Shown: positions 1-10,745 of the stretch, piece by piece
How the letters are laid out: each line of letters begins with the position of its first letter
Numbering within the stretch: the stretch's first letter is position 1
Assembly (NCBI GenBank): GCA_029168955.1
Contig: JAPDOI010000155.1
Span: 496,001-560,000 of the forward strand
Length of the DNA stretch: 64,000 nucleotides
Origin: Aplectana chamaeleonis
Taxonomy: Eukaryota > Nematoda > Chromadorea > Rhabditida > Cosmocercidae
Direction of reading: 5' to 3'
Notes under the pieces: generated by a model
The model's input: the letters and a program-made list of their open reading frames with translations, nothing else
Told to the model about the DNA's origin: nothing
The model's database searches: none
Translations under genes and position numbers: made by a program

Positions 1-523
1 TAGGGTAGAATACCACGAAAAAAATTTTAGAAAAAATCCAGATGATATAGTTTTTGATAACCATTCAGTAAGTGAATCTTATGCTCGACTGTCGCCTACT
101 GAAAGTCAAAACCATGGCTGAAAAGGTCATTTGAAAAACGGCTTTTTTTTACACCACTTGTTTGCGATTTTTTCTATTTCTCACTCTACATAAGCGGCTT
201 TTATTTTTTCTACTTTACTACTGGGTCTATTTTACCAAACGCTGAGTTACGGCCCATAAGAGTAGAGTCGATGACACTGGGGCGCCCTCGAAAACCATTT
301 TTTCGGTATTTTGACATTTGCAGATTTTACGAGTATTAATGTAACCAGTGGTTGACAAACAAATCTGAACAACTCGTGGCTGTTTGAGACACATACTTTG
401 GTAGAGCTGAGTTAAATGAAGAAAAAAAAACGAATCGGAAAAATCCGGCGGTGAGGAGAGGCGTCACAAAGATTTCCATGTCGATTTGCACGTCGAGTTC
501 AAAGACTTGTAGGTTTCCCTTAC
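1..523. other. Unassigned flank
   Basis: No gene family recognised. On the minus strand a good acceptor (ending TAACTCAG near 400) is followed by about 47 open codons ending at a TAA near 250. In phase it would follow the donor at 522-523, so it could be a next exon of the candidate at 524-741, but an opening of that length is common by chance. Confidence 0.2.
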
Positions 524-741
524 CGATGCAAAAGGTTACACGCTGGGCCCTTGTGCTCCACTACTTGCACCAACACGCTGCTCTCTATGAAAGCTTCACG
601 TGTTCCTGGCATTGCCCTAGCTACCTCGGTCTTCGTCCCATACTCGCGCGCTTCAATGATGCCCAAACTCCTGCTCTCGACACCACTCACCACACGGTCA
701 TGAGGAACCTTAAAGGCACATACCAAGCTTAGGAACTCAAT
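524..741 (-). CDS. Candidate internal exon of an unrecognised protein
   Basis: On the minus strand this stretch is open throughout. It is preceded by an acceptor-like TCTCAG and ends at a donor-like GTAAGG. It would encode about 72 residues, starting IEFLSLVCAF and ending GPACNLLHR, with mixed composition unlike the simple repeats nearby. I do not recognise the family. Entry phase is 0 and exit phase is 2. It could be a remnant of a host gene or of a retroelement, and the adjoining exons are not established. Confidence 0.3.
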
Positions 742-811
742 CTGAGATTTCCACAGATTTGTGAAGTACACCCACCCTCTATAACACCTGTCAATTGCGA
801 GCTCTCAATTC

Positions 812-993
812 CTTTCAATGAGCGAGATATAGGGGGAAGCCACCCTGGAGCGCCCGCATCAGGAAGCCACTTTGGCACGCCCCATTTACGATTTTTCGAG
901 CTCTTTCAATGAGCGAGATATAGGGGGAAGCCACCCTGGAGCGCCCGCATCAGGAAGCCACTTTGGCACGCCCCATTTACGATTTTTCGAGCT
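812..993. repeat. Tandem duplication, 91 bp unit x2
   Basis: A unit beginning CTTTCAATGAGCGAGATA occurs at 812-902 and again at 903-993 with near identity. It is the left edge of the dispersed repeat that follows. Confidence 0.85.
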
Positions 994-1300
994 CAACGGT
1001 GGCGGGATGGACGATGGTTCACTATCATTAGCCTCGTTCTTCCCTTCATTATCAGCCTCTCTCTTTAATCAGGTGGGCTCGCACTCATCCGTTGCAAATG
1101 ATGCAAGTTACAAGCCACGGGCAACTCGTCCACCATGCTTCAGCAGCCCAATATTTGAGGGGCCATACCTCCGTTCGCAGGGGGTCTTGTACGGTCGCAG
1201 AAACATAATTGAAATCAGCGTGGGACCGTTTTCAAGATAGGCAGAAAAACAGAGAAAAGATTCTTGGGTTGGACTGTGCCTACAAGCGCCTTTCACACTC
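940..1300 (+). repeat. Dispersed repeat, copy 1
   Basis: About 350 bp similar to 40600-40945, sharing CTCAACNGTGGC, the CGTCCACCATGCTTC segment and AAGATAGGCAGAAAAACAGA. A 122-codon opening across it is not matched as a protein in the second copy, so I treat it as a noncoding dispersed repeat. Confidence 0.7.
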
Positions 1301-1821
1301 TACCAGAAGACGCCGTCCGGCACGTTATAAGATGGGACTGCGGCGTCGTGGAGTGCCGCAGTGCGATGCCGGATAACTGACGTCGCAATGCGTCGCTCAA
1401 CGTCGGTGCGAAATTTCTGCGTTGTTAGGTGAGATGATGGATGCTATACCACAGGCCTTGTGGGCGCCGCGCGCGTCAGATAGCATTGCTGGACGTCGGA
1501 TGGCTGTGAAAGTGGCTTTACTCCACCAGTACCGGAATTGATTTCTTTCGAATAGCTTGATGATATTACACCAGACGATTATAAGTTACCATAACCTCAA
1601 AATTCGCACTGTAGACAGAAGTGATGACACCGAATTGATAAAGGGTAGAGTATAGAAGAAATGTGAGCGGTATGTCGCCATTCACACATTGTTCATCTCT
1701 AAGGGCCAGCTTCTAGAACTCTGAACAGACTAGGAATTAAGGAAGCAGCCTCACCGAAGATGAAGATACCCTAATAGTAGAACACTAATGAAAGAAAAAC
1801 TACTACATTATGGGAAGAAAT

Positions 1822-2000
1822 TTGAGTACACTCCAAATACCGAGAGGTCCCGATTGCTACGAGGGCACGAAATGATAATAAAAGTTGCATTTCTATATCA
1901 GACCGACATTAGACCGAATAACTCAGCCTCTGGAATGGAAGTTGCAAGAAAATTTATGGCTCTATGGCAATTGGGACCGCCCTGTATTTTTCGTCTGGTA
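1822..2000 (-). mobile_element. Diverged copy of the short MITE found at 5535-5698
   Basis: Shares ACTCCAAATACCG, TATATCAGACCGAC and TTTATGGCT with the reverse complement of the 164 bp insertion at 5535-5698. The ends are weakly inverted. No target duplication is visible. Confidence 0.55.
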
Positions 2001-2159
2001 GATCTTCGTGGTAATGGTAAATTATCAACTTGTGATTTCACAACCCCTCATTTCATCGCAGCTGCCAATGGAATGCAGATATTTTTCGCACTTATCACGT
2101 CCATTGGGCTACGGTGGAGAAAGTTTGCGGTTAGATTTTTGTATTTATGTTATTAATTT

Positions 2160-2900
2160 TATACTATAGTGTCGTGTGAATTTGTTACGTTTGGTGTTGC
2201 GAGTTTAACTATTTCTCGCAATTTTCCGGCTTTTCGTGCAAATGCACATAATGTTATTGCATTGTTTTAGGAAGACGGAAAGATCAATATAGAAGGCAGA
2301 AATGCTGAGGTAGTGGTTTGGTTCACGGCTTGTTTGAGCACTCTTATATGAAGATGACAAAACATCTCTTTTTAGAAGAGCTCGAAAAAGCAGAATAGTT
2401 TCGGACAATCACCTACCGCGCTGCTATTCAATCAACTACAAGCTACTCAGCAGGTAACTTTGATCGCCGAAGCTTACCTTTTGATTGCCAAATCTACTTC
2501 AGGCGCACGCACCTGCATCGCATTACTGTGAAAATGCCGCGATGCCGTCACATTCGAACGCGCGCACGCGCAAAAAACGCATCCGATATTCATACCATTT
2601 TCTGCAGGCGGGCCTGCGAGGTACACCCTCTCGTTGTTGAACGGTGAAAGCGTTCACCCGACCTTGTAAGATTGCCTGGAAAGCCTTGGTGTGAGCGACG
2701 AACACATTCAAAAGTCTCCCCCCACTGTACCACAGTACTCCACTTGAAGCGTCTACGACGTCGGAATGTGTGGCGACCGGTGAAGGGCGATCGAATCTCG
2801 AAGTAAGCAGAACGCTTTGAGAAAGTGGTCAACTTGCACCGGGGAAACGCGGGCATCACGGCTGTGAACGATTTTGCTCTTCTAACGACCAAACTGACAA
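2160..2900. other. No recognised feature
   Basis: Several short openings on both strands, none with a recognisable motif. The right part may be the degraded 5' region of the RTE element that becomes recognisable from about 2900. Confidence 0.2.
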
Positions 2901-3079
2901 CTAGTGCGGAACAGAGCGTCTTTTCACGAGATACGGGACGAATGCCTTTTGAAATCTAATAGCAGTGTAGGAGACCAAGACGAGCAACGAGTCCGTGCAG
3001 AAACTGAACGATTGAAGGTTGTTGATTCTCGGACAAAGTAGAGGGACGGAATGTTAGCGGCGCTGGCTTCTAACTTAGT

Positions 3080-3783
3080 AACACTATAGCGTTCACTACA
3101 GATTTGCACTTCACTTTCTCTCCGCGCCTGGCCGAAATACGGCTCAAGTCCAAAGAACACCCAGCAATATCTGTCATCAACGCATATGCTCCAGCACCAG
3201 CTGCTGCGGATAAAGAGCTCGATCACTTCTACGAACAACCCGAGAATAAAGCAGCTAAAGGAAAAAGCTTTTACAAGACTTGCCTGGGCGACTTCGATGC
3301 TGTGCTTGAAAAAGCAGTTGATGGAGAAGGAGGAATTTTCATCTAACAAAGGCAACAGAATCAATAATGATTCTTGCGTGGCAGACTTTTTGTGTAGCGC
3401 CCGTTTATTCCACGGATGTTCGTTGTTGGACTTGGAAGTCACAGAATGGAGCGACGGCCATCGACACTGGCCATATTCTCGTGAATCGGCAATGAGCTCT
3501 TCTAGACTTTGGCAATGCTCCATCGTTCGTGAGTGGCTCCGACTGCAGAATTCTTAGCGCAAGGCGTTGACTTCATAATGACTTAGCACGGAAGAAAGTT
3601 TTCCAAAGAGTCAACAGCAGAGTCCCAACCGTGGATTTAGAAGCCATGCAGCTCAGTCTAGCCGACACGCAATTAAACATTTTGAATAATGCCACACAAG
3701 ATTTATACATCGATCCAAATGCTAGTAACCTGGAACGCGCTACGATCAGCAAGATTTGCAAAGCCCAGAGTAAATGCATAAGG
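3080..3783 (+). pseudogene. RTE endonuclease fragment
   Basis: The frame from about 3090 reads SPRLAEIRLK, then VINAYAPAPAA, then KSFYKTCLGDFDA. This matches the pattern of RTE AP-like endonucleases (NxY/AP segment, then GDFNA). The second half continues in a shifted frame with LCSARLFHG. The GDFDA catalytic Asp is kept, but a frameshift near 3340 and later stops inactivate it. It ends at the foldback insertion. Confidence 0.7.
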
Positions 3784-3840
3784 CATCTTTCATAGTCCTC
3801 GCCGCAAGCGCGGCACGCGCGTGACGCGCGGGAAGTGCGG

Positions 3841-3903
3841 TGGACTATGAAAGTTCTTACTGCGCGGCACGCGCGGGACGCGCGGTAAGAACTTTCATAG
3901 TCC
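3841..3903. repeat. Inverted repeat, 19 bp perfect arms
   Basis: GGACTATGAAAGTTCTTAC is followed about 24 bases later by its exact reverse complement. The loop is CGCG-rich. It lies inside the foldback element and repeats its terminal motif. Confidence 0.8.
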
Positions 3904-4191
3904 ATCAGCACCGCCATATCGGCGCCGCCCAAACCGCCGTGGCGGTTTTACCGTTTCAATCAATCCTCAGGCAAACTGGGGCGTCGACAACAGGTCGATA
4001 AGTTGTCATCTCATAAACCGCTCTCTGTTGACAAGTCAAATCGCGCGTATTGTCAGCCTGAGACCTGCCCGTTGCCCAGCGACGTCCGCCTGTTGTCGGG
4101 CTGTTGACAACTCGATGTGTCGCGTTTAACGGCCTAATTAGCAGCAGTTCACATCCTACAGGACTGTTTCATCTAGCTTAGGTACTACTTT

Positions 4192-4300
4192 TACCGACAC
4201 GCATCGCGGTCGGCACGCGTCGCGGTCGACACTACGACACGCGTCGCGGTCGGCACTCCGACACGCGTCGCCGTCGGCACTCCAAAACGCGTCGTGGCTG
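4192..4300. repeat. Minisatellite, about 29 bp unit x4, rich in ACGCGTCG
   Basis: Four imperfect units carry ACGCGTCGCGGTCGGCACT. The array is open in several frames, giving an Arg/Asp/Cys-rich translation that I regard as an artefact. Confidence 0.75.
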
Positions 4301-4463
4301 GGTCGCCCAGCCTCCACTGGGGTCACCACCGGATAGGCAAGACACCCAGATGCTGGGCGGGGCCAATGTACCGCAAACTTGGGTAACTGAACCGGCTGCG
4401 CTTTCATCATTCACAGCATGCCTGAAAAATGCGTCGTATAATTCCCTTGTTTCTAGAGCGTTA

Positions 4464-4555
4464 GCTGTGCAACAGCTCGACATCGACGAGATCATAACTC
4501 GCGGCCGTAATTGCTGTGCAACAGCTCGACATCGACTAGAGCATAACTCGCGGCC
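4464..4555. repeat. Tandem duplication, 49 bp period x2
   Basis: GCTGTGCAACAGCTCGACAT and following bases through ATAACTCGCGGCC occur at 4464 and again at 4513. Confidence 0.8.
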
Positions 4556-5369
4556 ACGGCCCCGCCGAACATCGGCGCATTGGCCAGCGGTGACTCATGG
4601 TGGGCGGATCAACCTGTTGTCGACGCCCCAGTTTGCCAGAGTTGCTTCTCGATTTGAGTCCACTCCAACATAAATAATTCTGGGACTATCCTGCGCCACC
4701 GCATACGCAAATGCAAGCCAGGAATTTCTGTACAAGTCCCTGTTGAAGCCCGACTTCTACCCGCACCGCCATTGCGGTGCCGCTGGAGATTTCATAGTGG
4801 CTTCCCGCTCGTCCCGCGCGTGCCGCGCTGGCGGTGAGGACTATGAAAGATGCATAAGGTTTTGTTGACGTGAACTGCCTATCGCAGAGTACAAATGTCA
4901 ACTCTTCGGGACTGTATGGATCGCATTAGTACATCCTGCGCTTGTATGGAAAAGATTATGGTGGCATTCTACAGAAAATTTCTTTTGGTTACCACAGCCC
5001 ATGCCGCTTAGCCAACTTCCCGCAATCGCAGATGACCCTCATTCAGTCCTTAAAATGGGGTTGCTTTTGCTGTCTAAGGGGGGAATAAAAACATACCTCC
5101 TCTTCGAGTTTTGTCATTCCCGCAATATCAGAAAGGAATCCGTCTCCCTTGAGTTAAAACAAAAATCGAGTTCGTTGCGTGGGTGAGCAGTATGGACACT
5201 CGGTCCTCATGGGCGAAACAACCCTGGGTGCGCAGTGTGGACACGAGGTCTCATGATAAGTGTTTAAGCTGCTGACGCACTGGTGAAACGCCCTGTACAT
5301 CAGAATACCGGGGAATGGTAACAACGGAAACAACACCATCTTCCAACTCTTTGAGCGAAACCTGAAGGC

Positions 5370-5534
5370 GTCGATTGAAAGGGAGTGAGACAAAGTGACG
5401 AAATCTCGACGAAACTATTCACGAGCGCCTTACAGGACGTAATGTGCCAACTCGACTGAGATGACAAAGGTATCCTCATAGATGGACGCAGGTATAGATG
5501 TCCAATTCGCGCTTCGCCGACGACATATTGGTGC
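5370..5534 (+). pseudogene. RTE reverse transcriptase core with FADD box
   Basis: Reads KGVRQSDEIST, LFTSALQDVM and DDKGILIDGR, then after a frameshift MSNSRFADDILV. The catalytic FADD is intact at 5513-5524. A TGA interrupts the segment before DDKG. The frame is cut a few codons after FADD by the 164 bp MITE. Confidence 0.75.
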
Positions 5535-5698
5535 ACTAGGCAAAAAACACCGTGCGGTACCGGTTGCCACAAAGCCATAAATTACTTTGCAACTCTCATT
5601 TGAGGGTCTGAGTCGGTCGGTCTGATATAGGAATGCAACTGATATCACCATTTCATGCCCTCGTGGCAATCGGTACCATACGGTATTTGGAGTTTACT
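5535..5698. mobile_element. 164 bp MITE with 8-9 bp TSD, inserted just after the RT active site
   Basis: TATTGGTGC flanks the insertion at 5526-5534 and 5699-5707. The ends are imperfect inverted repeats around CCGTGCGGTACCGGTTGCC. Reading across with one copy of the duplication restores the RT frame (ILV then LYSSSAEVEEILNE), an internal proof of insertion. A diverged relative is at 1822-2000. Confidence 0.85.
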
Positions 5699-5707
5699 TA
5701 TTGGTGC

Positions 5708-6310
5708 TGTATTCGTCTTCCGCAGAAGTCGAGGAGATCCTCAACGAAGTGGACGCTGCAGGCTAGGCCATCGGCCTCACAATGGATCTAAGGAAACCCA
5801 AAAGTATGCGCGGCCAGTGAGGCGGCGAAAGACCCACCCATCTCTCCAGCGTTCCCCTAGTCGTCACAGGCAGCTACGTCTAGAACTAGAAGTGAACATG
5901 CAATACGGGCTGTCTACTGAGATCGCACAGAGGCGAAGAGTCGGCTGGCCCATACTTGGATCGATAGTGGACGCGAAGGACCAACTGCGGGATGTGAAGA
6001 CACGAGCACATGTGATTGACTCCACGGCGCTGCCGGCGCTGTAATGTGGAGCGGAGACATGGACAGAAACAAAGGGGCCTCACAGGCCATGAGAAAATTT
6101 CACATGACCTTAGAACGCAGACTACTAAAGACCAATTGTCGTGCCCAGCTAGTTGCAGGCCTACGCACAACCGAACTTTGAAATTAGTCACCGCTAAGAG
6201 ATCCTCTCCTGTCAATGGCCCAGTCCGAAAATCGATGTGCACGCACTACGCCGTACGGTGCACCGATGGAACATGCGAACCACAATCTAGTAACTTGGTG
6301 ATCGCCGCCG
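5708..6310 (+). pseudogene. RTE reverse transcriptase thumb and C-terminal region
   Basis: Starts EVEEILNEVDAAG, then a TAG, then AIGLTMDLRKPKSM, the usual post-FADD segment. The next segments, in mixed frames, read RRRVGWPILGSI, DSTALPAL, AETWTET-like and RRPLGRPPTSW, all typical of the RTE C-terminal region. Multiple stops and frameshifts. Confidence 0.75.
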
Positions 6311-8929
6311 GCCTCTAGGCCGTCCACCCACAAGTTGGAACTATTGAATTGATGCATAATTATGGAACGTTTTTTTATGTTCTTATTCAACAAGAGCAAT
6401 AACAATATTTAATCAAAACATGTTTAAACGATCATACAAGAGCAATGCCAACAACCACTTCAAGAACTGCTTCTAATTCACGCTTTGACATCAGCCACCA
6501 AGTCATCCAAGTCGTCGTAGACTTTGTTCGTTTGCCAGTTCTTCAAAGAGCGATTGACACGATAGTAAGTTGGTGCTTCTGTCGGTGAGTACGGTGGATG
6601 TGGGAGCAGATCCGATCTCTTTTTGGCGATGGATTCAATTACAAACATGCGGACGGGCGTTATCGTGATGGAACACGATTTGGTTTTTTTTTGCGCGGTC
6701 TTTTCGCCTCGGTTGCAACTTTAAGGCGTTCAAGCCGAGCCAGATAGACGTCGCTGCTGATGTTAAATTGCCGCTTGCCACTCCCGTGAGGGATTCTCGA
6801 TTGTTGCCTTTCATCTGCGTCGTTAAACCAATAGCTAATGCCATTTGAAGTGATTTTCCAATGGATGATTCCGCTTTTGTCCCACCACGCACACCACATA
6901 GCCTTCTTACAGTGCACGTCTTTTGGTATTCCTTTGGGGGAAACACCTGGAAAAACGCAGATCTTCTTTCTTTTAACGTTTTGAAGAGAAGCCATGACTC
7001 ATCCCCTGTGACAAGATCCTTTAAAAATGGTTCGTTTGCAGTAAGTCGGTTAAAATTCGAACGCCTTCAGATTTGTCGTTGTCGGAGAGCTCGTGGCGCA
7101 CCCATACAGCCAATTTCCATCTCTTTTCGAGCATCTTCACTCAGAACTTTCCAGCCTAGCCTAGCTATTTCCGCCTTATAAGTATGTAGTCATGTATCAT
7201 TCCTCAAAGAAGCACGTAACAAACGCTGAACACGCAGACGTCTCGTACTTCATGTCTACGTGCCTAATACACTTAAGATATCAAAGCCCTCGTCAGGGCG
7301 ACGGTTGTGGACGCGAGAGAGACCACTGAACTATTTATTTCAAATAGCAACCACTTACCCTCATGAGGCGCGCCGTACATCGCGTGAGTTTGCAATCAAT
7401 GTTCAACATGTGCATGATGATAACTACGGTAACGGCCCAACCTCCGTGGGCAAAAACACTAATTATCTTCATATTTGACTACGGTTCCTACGTGCTTGTA
7501 GTTAATAAATAAAATAACAAAACAATATAAGATTGAGATTATTACTGATTATTATTAAATAACTATGAGATTTAACCTTCCTCAGGAAGATTGTTTCATA
7601 CCTCGAGCTCGCAGATACCTCACTGCAGAAACGCGTTGTTACTGCAATACAGGCCATAATTTTGGCGTTTCTGGCCCAAAAAAAAACGCTAAAAAGCATT
7701 GTTTCGCTCTTCTTTCATAACTCTGTTCAAAAGGGTCCATTTGGGAATGTAAAAAGATATTGGGAATCAGCATCGTGTGCTCTTTTTTCTGGAGTAACAC
7801 GTGGCTCCCTCTTCAACAAAATATGTATGCAAAATTAGACAAGAAACAATCAACCCGAATCGCGATTTCGCAATTAAGGCATTTATGAGCGAATGTGTCC
7901 ATGTTGTTACGCCTGAATGCTTTGTACAAAGTATGCCAGATAGTGCAAATGCTAAAAGAGAGTACTCTCGATCCTGATTCCAAATATTTCTTCGGATTCT
8001 TGAATTGACCGTCATGAACAGAGTTAATACAAAAGGGCGCCACAAACGCTTTTTTGCGTTTTTTCGCGGAGAACGCAAAAATTATGGCCTCATAGTGCTC
8101 TTCTAGACCCGTTTCTGTACGTTTTTAACTCTAATGCTGCAGTGAGCTACCGATTGTTTCAATTTTCGACGAAATTAGAGAGACGATATTGACCGTGGAC
8201 ACGTAACTGTGCGTAACTGAATTCTGTATTTTCGTGAAGCGCAAATCGTAATTTAGCGAAAATGCGAAATTTATAGTGGACCTATGCTTTTGCACTGCGC
8301 TGTATACCAGAAGGAATCAGGTTTCCTATGTAAGTTCAGTTTCAGTGCGTGAAATTGCGGATCGCACCAATTTCTATGTGATATGTGGATTTCGAGTTTT
8401 AGACTTGACGCCGACAAAGCGTTAATGTACACGCGGACGAGTATACCCGTCGTCTACACCTCCGCGGTTTCCTTATTTTTCACGAACACCGTGAATACTT
8501 GAGAAGCCCAGGATGTGTGAAAGTCATGTCTAGGATCAATGTCCTGACTTCAGTAAGCACAGGACATCAGCCGTACGCTACCGCCTTGTTTTGACGCTGC
8601 CCGCTTACAAAGCGGAGCGGCGTGGATGCTTGAGAGGCGCGCCCCACTGCTTCACTTTTCGCCAAGTCGCTGGCCGGTGGAAGTGCACACCACTCCCAAG
8701 GCCCCTGTCATAGTTGTCCGATCGGCTGTAGCCAGCCAGAAAATAGACCGACCGACATACACACACACATACTCACATCTACAATTAGCCTAGCTTGCCC
8801 GGATGAGTCCGAGCGGAGTAAGCAGCGGAGCCATCGGTCATGGCAGAATATATTAAAGATAAGGGGATTTTCACATGAGAAGCCCTAAATATAAGATTTG
8901 TCTCGACCGCCTCAAAATGAGGGATCTAG

Positions 8930-9060
8930 GCTATATACATACGTGCACATACATACGCACATGCTCATACATACATACACATATAAACACTTGTACACAC
9001 ATGTATACTATCGCATATGCACATATATACACACATACACTCACACACAGAGAAAGAGAG
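8930..9060. repeat. ACATAC/CACATA-rich microsatellite
   Basis: Degenerate repeats of CATA, CACA and TATAC lie in an extra segment (about 8596-9067) that is absent at the matching position of family A copy 2. Confidence 0.7.
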
Positions 9061-9963
9061 GAAAGCAAATATAGTTAGCAGAATCACGAACAAAATGAAA
9101 AGCTGAGAAAGTTTTCTTGTCAGCGAAACACATGAACTTATTGGGGAAAGGTGAAATGTAGTGGTTATCGACGAGAAATCGATCAGTTGTGAAAGACGCA
9201 CTCGTCATAAACATTTTGAGTAGCTTTCTTGCGCCTAAACGGTTTGTTACTTGCGTCTTTGTGGTCTCTTCCGAAAGACGCACTTACCATACACGCCCCC
9301 TCGTATGTTACTTGCGTCTTTCATATGTGCAAGTGACAAGAAATGACGTTCTCGACCCTGTAAAGACGCATGTAACAATGAATTGGGCTGATTAGACGCA
9401 ACAAGCTACGCTGGAAAGTTCTGAGCATATATACACACGTACACTCATACAGAGAAAGAGAGATAGAGAGAGAGTAAAGCAAATATAGTTAGCAGAATCA
9501 CGAACAAAATGAAAAGCTGAGAAAGTTTTCTTGTCAGCGAAACACCTGAACTTATCGGGGATAGGTGAAATGTAGTGGTTATCGACGAGAAATTTATCAG
9601 TTGTGAAAGACGCACTCGTCATAAATAATCTGAGTAGCTTTCTTGCGTCTAAACGGTTTGTTACTTGCGTCTTTGTGGTCTCTTCCGAAAGACTATTCTC
9701 GTCGATTGAGAGTACGCGTATATCGCACGCAAGCGAGGAGGTAGTGATAGGATCATTACCTCCTCGCTTGCGTGCGTGCCACATGTGTTCGACGCGGCGA
9801 TCTCTCGAGCAGTGATCGATCATACCATACTCGCCCCTTCGTATGTTACTTGCGTCTTTCAAACGTGCAAGTGACAAGATATGACGTTTTCGACCCTGTA
9901 AAGACGCATGTAACAAGGAATCGGGCTGATTAGACGCAACGAGCTAGTCTGGAAAGTTCTGAG
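9019..9963. repeat. Tandem duplication of the family A right end
   Basis: The segment from CATATATACACAC through GGAAAGTTCTGAG occurs at 9019-9424 and 9425-9963. The second copy also has an insertion of about 130 bp (9693-9823) with a strong hairpin. Confidence 0.8.
9725..9775. repeat. Hairpin, 24 bp arms
   Basis: GCACGCAAGCGAGGAGGTA pairs exactly with TACCTCCTCGCTTGCGTGC, and pairing continues inward with one mismatch. It lies in the segment inserted into the second copy of the duplicated family A terminus. Confidence 0.85.
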
Positions 9964-10322
9964 CAGGCGTCGAACGATCGTTCATTGATTGGCATTAATG
10001 TCTTCAGCCAGCATTCGCGTTGTCAGGCCTTCGTCCTTTTCCACGGTTGTCAGATGTGCTCGATCAATTCCAAATCAAATCAAATCCGAATCCAATTTGA
10101 ATCCTATGGCCGACCTCTTGCTTATTTATCCTCGAAACTAGTGTAATTTGATCTAAAGCGAATAAACCACTTCCGTAGTATACTATCAGTAATTATTCCT
10201 TCGCCAAAAAGTTCGTTGAGATCGCGAAATGACTGGGCTGCGGTCCATCCTTGCTCGTAGTGGTAGCATAATATGGCGAATATGGATGTGATTTTCGAGA
10301 CGCATTTTTTAAACTAAACTAG

Positions 10323-10341
10323 TGACCCTTCGGGTCCCTAG
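10323..10341 (-). other. Candidate Helitron 3' terminus (hairpin plus CTAG)
   Basis: Read on the minus strand the sequence is a GACCC-GAA-GGGTC hairpin, one base, then CTAG followed by T. Helitron 3' ends are a short hairpin followed by CTRR inserted before T, and this lies downstream of the helicase in the right orientation. It is about 1 kb past the last helicase codon, and hairpins this short occur by chance. Confidence 0.3.
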
Positions 10342-10670
10342 CCCGTGGCAGCCACTTTAACGCGAGGCAGCTATTTTGACCCATTGATTACCACGATTTC
10401 CTGAGATAAGGCGGGTTCTCGTTACTGTCGCAACCGCGGCCGGTTAATACAATCCACAAATGCGATTTTAGTATCGTTAGTTGTACTTATGAACAACAGA
10501 CGAGCATCTATGCGTTCAACAACTTACTGATGTTTCGATCATTTTCAAGGCAACATTTTGACTCCCTCGAAATCTGGGATACATTCCACCGTTCTTCGCA
10601 TCTCAGAATTGCATAACCGCCTCCTACGGATATGCTGGACAGTCGCAATTTACCATACATACACTCGCAA

Positions 10671-10745
10671 TTTACCAAGCACTTGTTCGCAGTGTTTAGA
10701 TTTAGATTTTACCAAGCACTTGTTCGCAGTGTTTAGATTTAGATC
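10671..10745. repeat. Tandem duplication, 37 bp x2
   Basis: TTTACCAAGCACTTGTTCGC through AGTGTTTAGATTTAGA occurs twice back to back. Confidence 0.85.

Larger units (their letters stand above)
3784..4851. mobile_element. Foldback element with 8 bp TSD GCATAAGG, inserted in RTE copy
   Basis: Inverted termini begin CATCTTTCATAGTCCTC and continue into GC-rich sequence rich in CGCG. GCATAAGG lies directly outside both ends (3776-3783 and 4852-4859), the signature of an 8 bp target duplication. The interior has an inner hairpin (about 3841-3903), a minisatellite and further inverted pairs such as GGCAAACTGGGGCGTCGAC at 3970 against 4615-4635. No transposase is present. The 8 bp duplication suits hAT-type mobilisation, but that is inference. 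Confidence 0.8.
2900..6340 (+). pseudogene. RTE-type non-LTR retrotransposon, degenerate copy 1
   Basis: A broken endonuclease/reverse-transcriptase element. Recognisable parts in order are an endonuclease fragment (3080-3783), weak linker sequence (4860-5370), RT core (5370-5534), and thumb plus C-terminal domain (5708-6310). The core keeps KGVRQSDEISTKLF-type sequence, DDKGILIDGR and the catalytic FADD (codons 5513-5524). The C-terminal part keeps the STALPAL/AETWTET-type and GRPP motifs of RTE elements. In-frame stops and frameshifts make it dead. It is split by foldback elements at 3784-4851 and 5535-5698; reading across the second junction restores the frame. Assigned to RTE by motif pattern; clade assignment needs a phylogeny. 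Confidence 0.8.
7140..9963 (+). mobile_element. Family A TIR element, copy 1 (2824 bp, 2 bp TSD)
   Basis: Ends are CTCAGAACTTTCCAGCC and its near complement. CA flanks both sides (7138-7139, 9964-9965). It sits inside the mariner transposase, and excision of the element plus one CA restores that frame, which fixes the ends to the base. The interior is shared with 57161-59728 and 60590-64000: a 5' block with AACAAACGCTGAACACGCAG, a block at 7310-7500, a block at 7560-8080, and a right end rich in GACGCA and TTGCGTCTTT. The right end is duplicated in tandem. No transposase motif is recognised, so it is probably non-autonomous. Confidence 0.85.
6478..10305 (-). pseudogene. Mariner-family transposase, split by family A element
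   Basis: The transposase coding region is in two parts on the minus strand. The N-terminal part (about 9966-10305) contains the helix-turn-helix segment ELFGEGIITDSILRKWF and FRSNYTSFEDK, then TIVRRL. The C-terminal part (6478-7137) contains KMLEKRWKLAVWVRHEL, VTGDESW, MWCAWWDKSGIIHW and FHHDNARPH, ending LVADVKA and a stop. The first two catalytic Asp residues (GDES, HHDN) are kept. The third position, normally in SPDLAPSDY, reads SPTEAPTYY, so it is lost. Several frameshifts. Removing 7140-9965 joins RRL to KML in frame. Confidence 0.85.

Noticed and set aside
2924..3523. 199-codon opening on the minus strand
   Set aside because: It is the antisense of the RTE endonuclease fragment, which has clear motifs on the plus strand.
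7767..8078. 103-codon frame conserved in the three family A copies (also 58579-59142, 63635-63952)
   Set aside because: Two overlapping frames are equally conserved and open, there is no known domain, and the differences do not favour either frame. Conservation reflects shared element ancestry.
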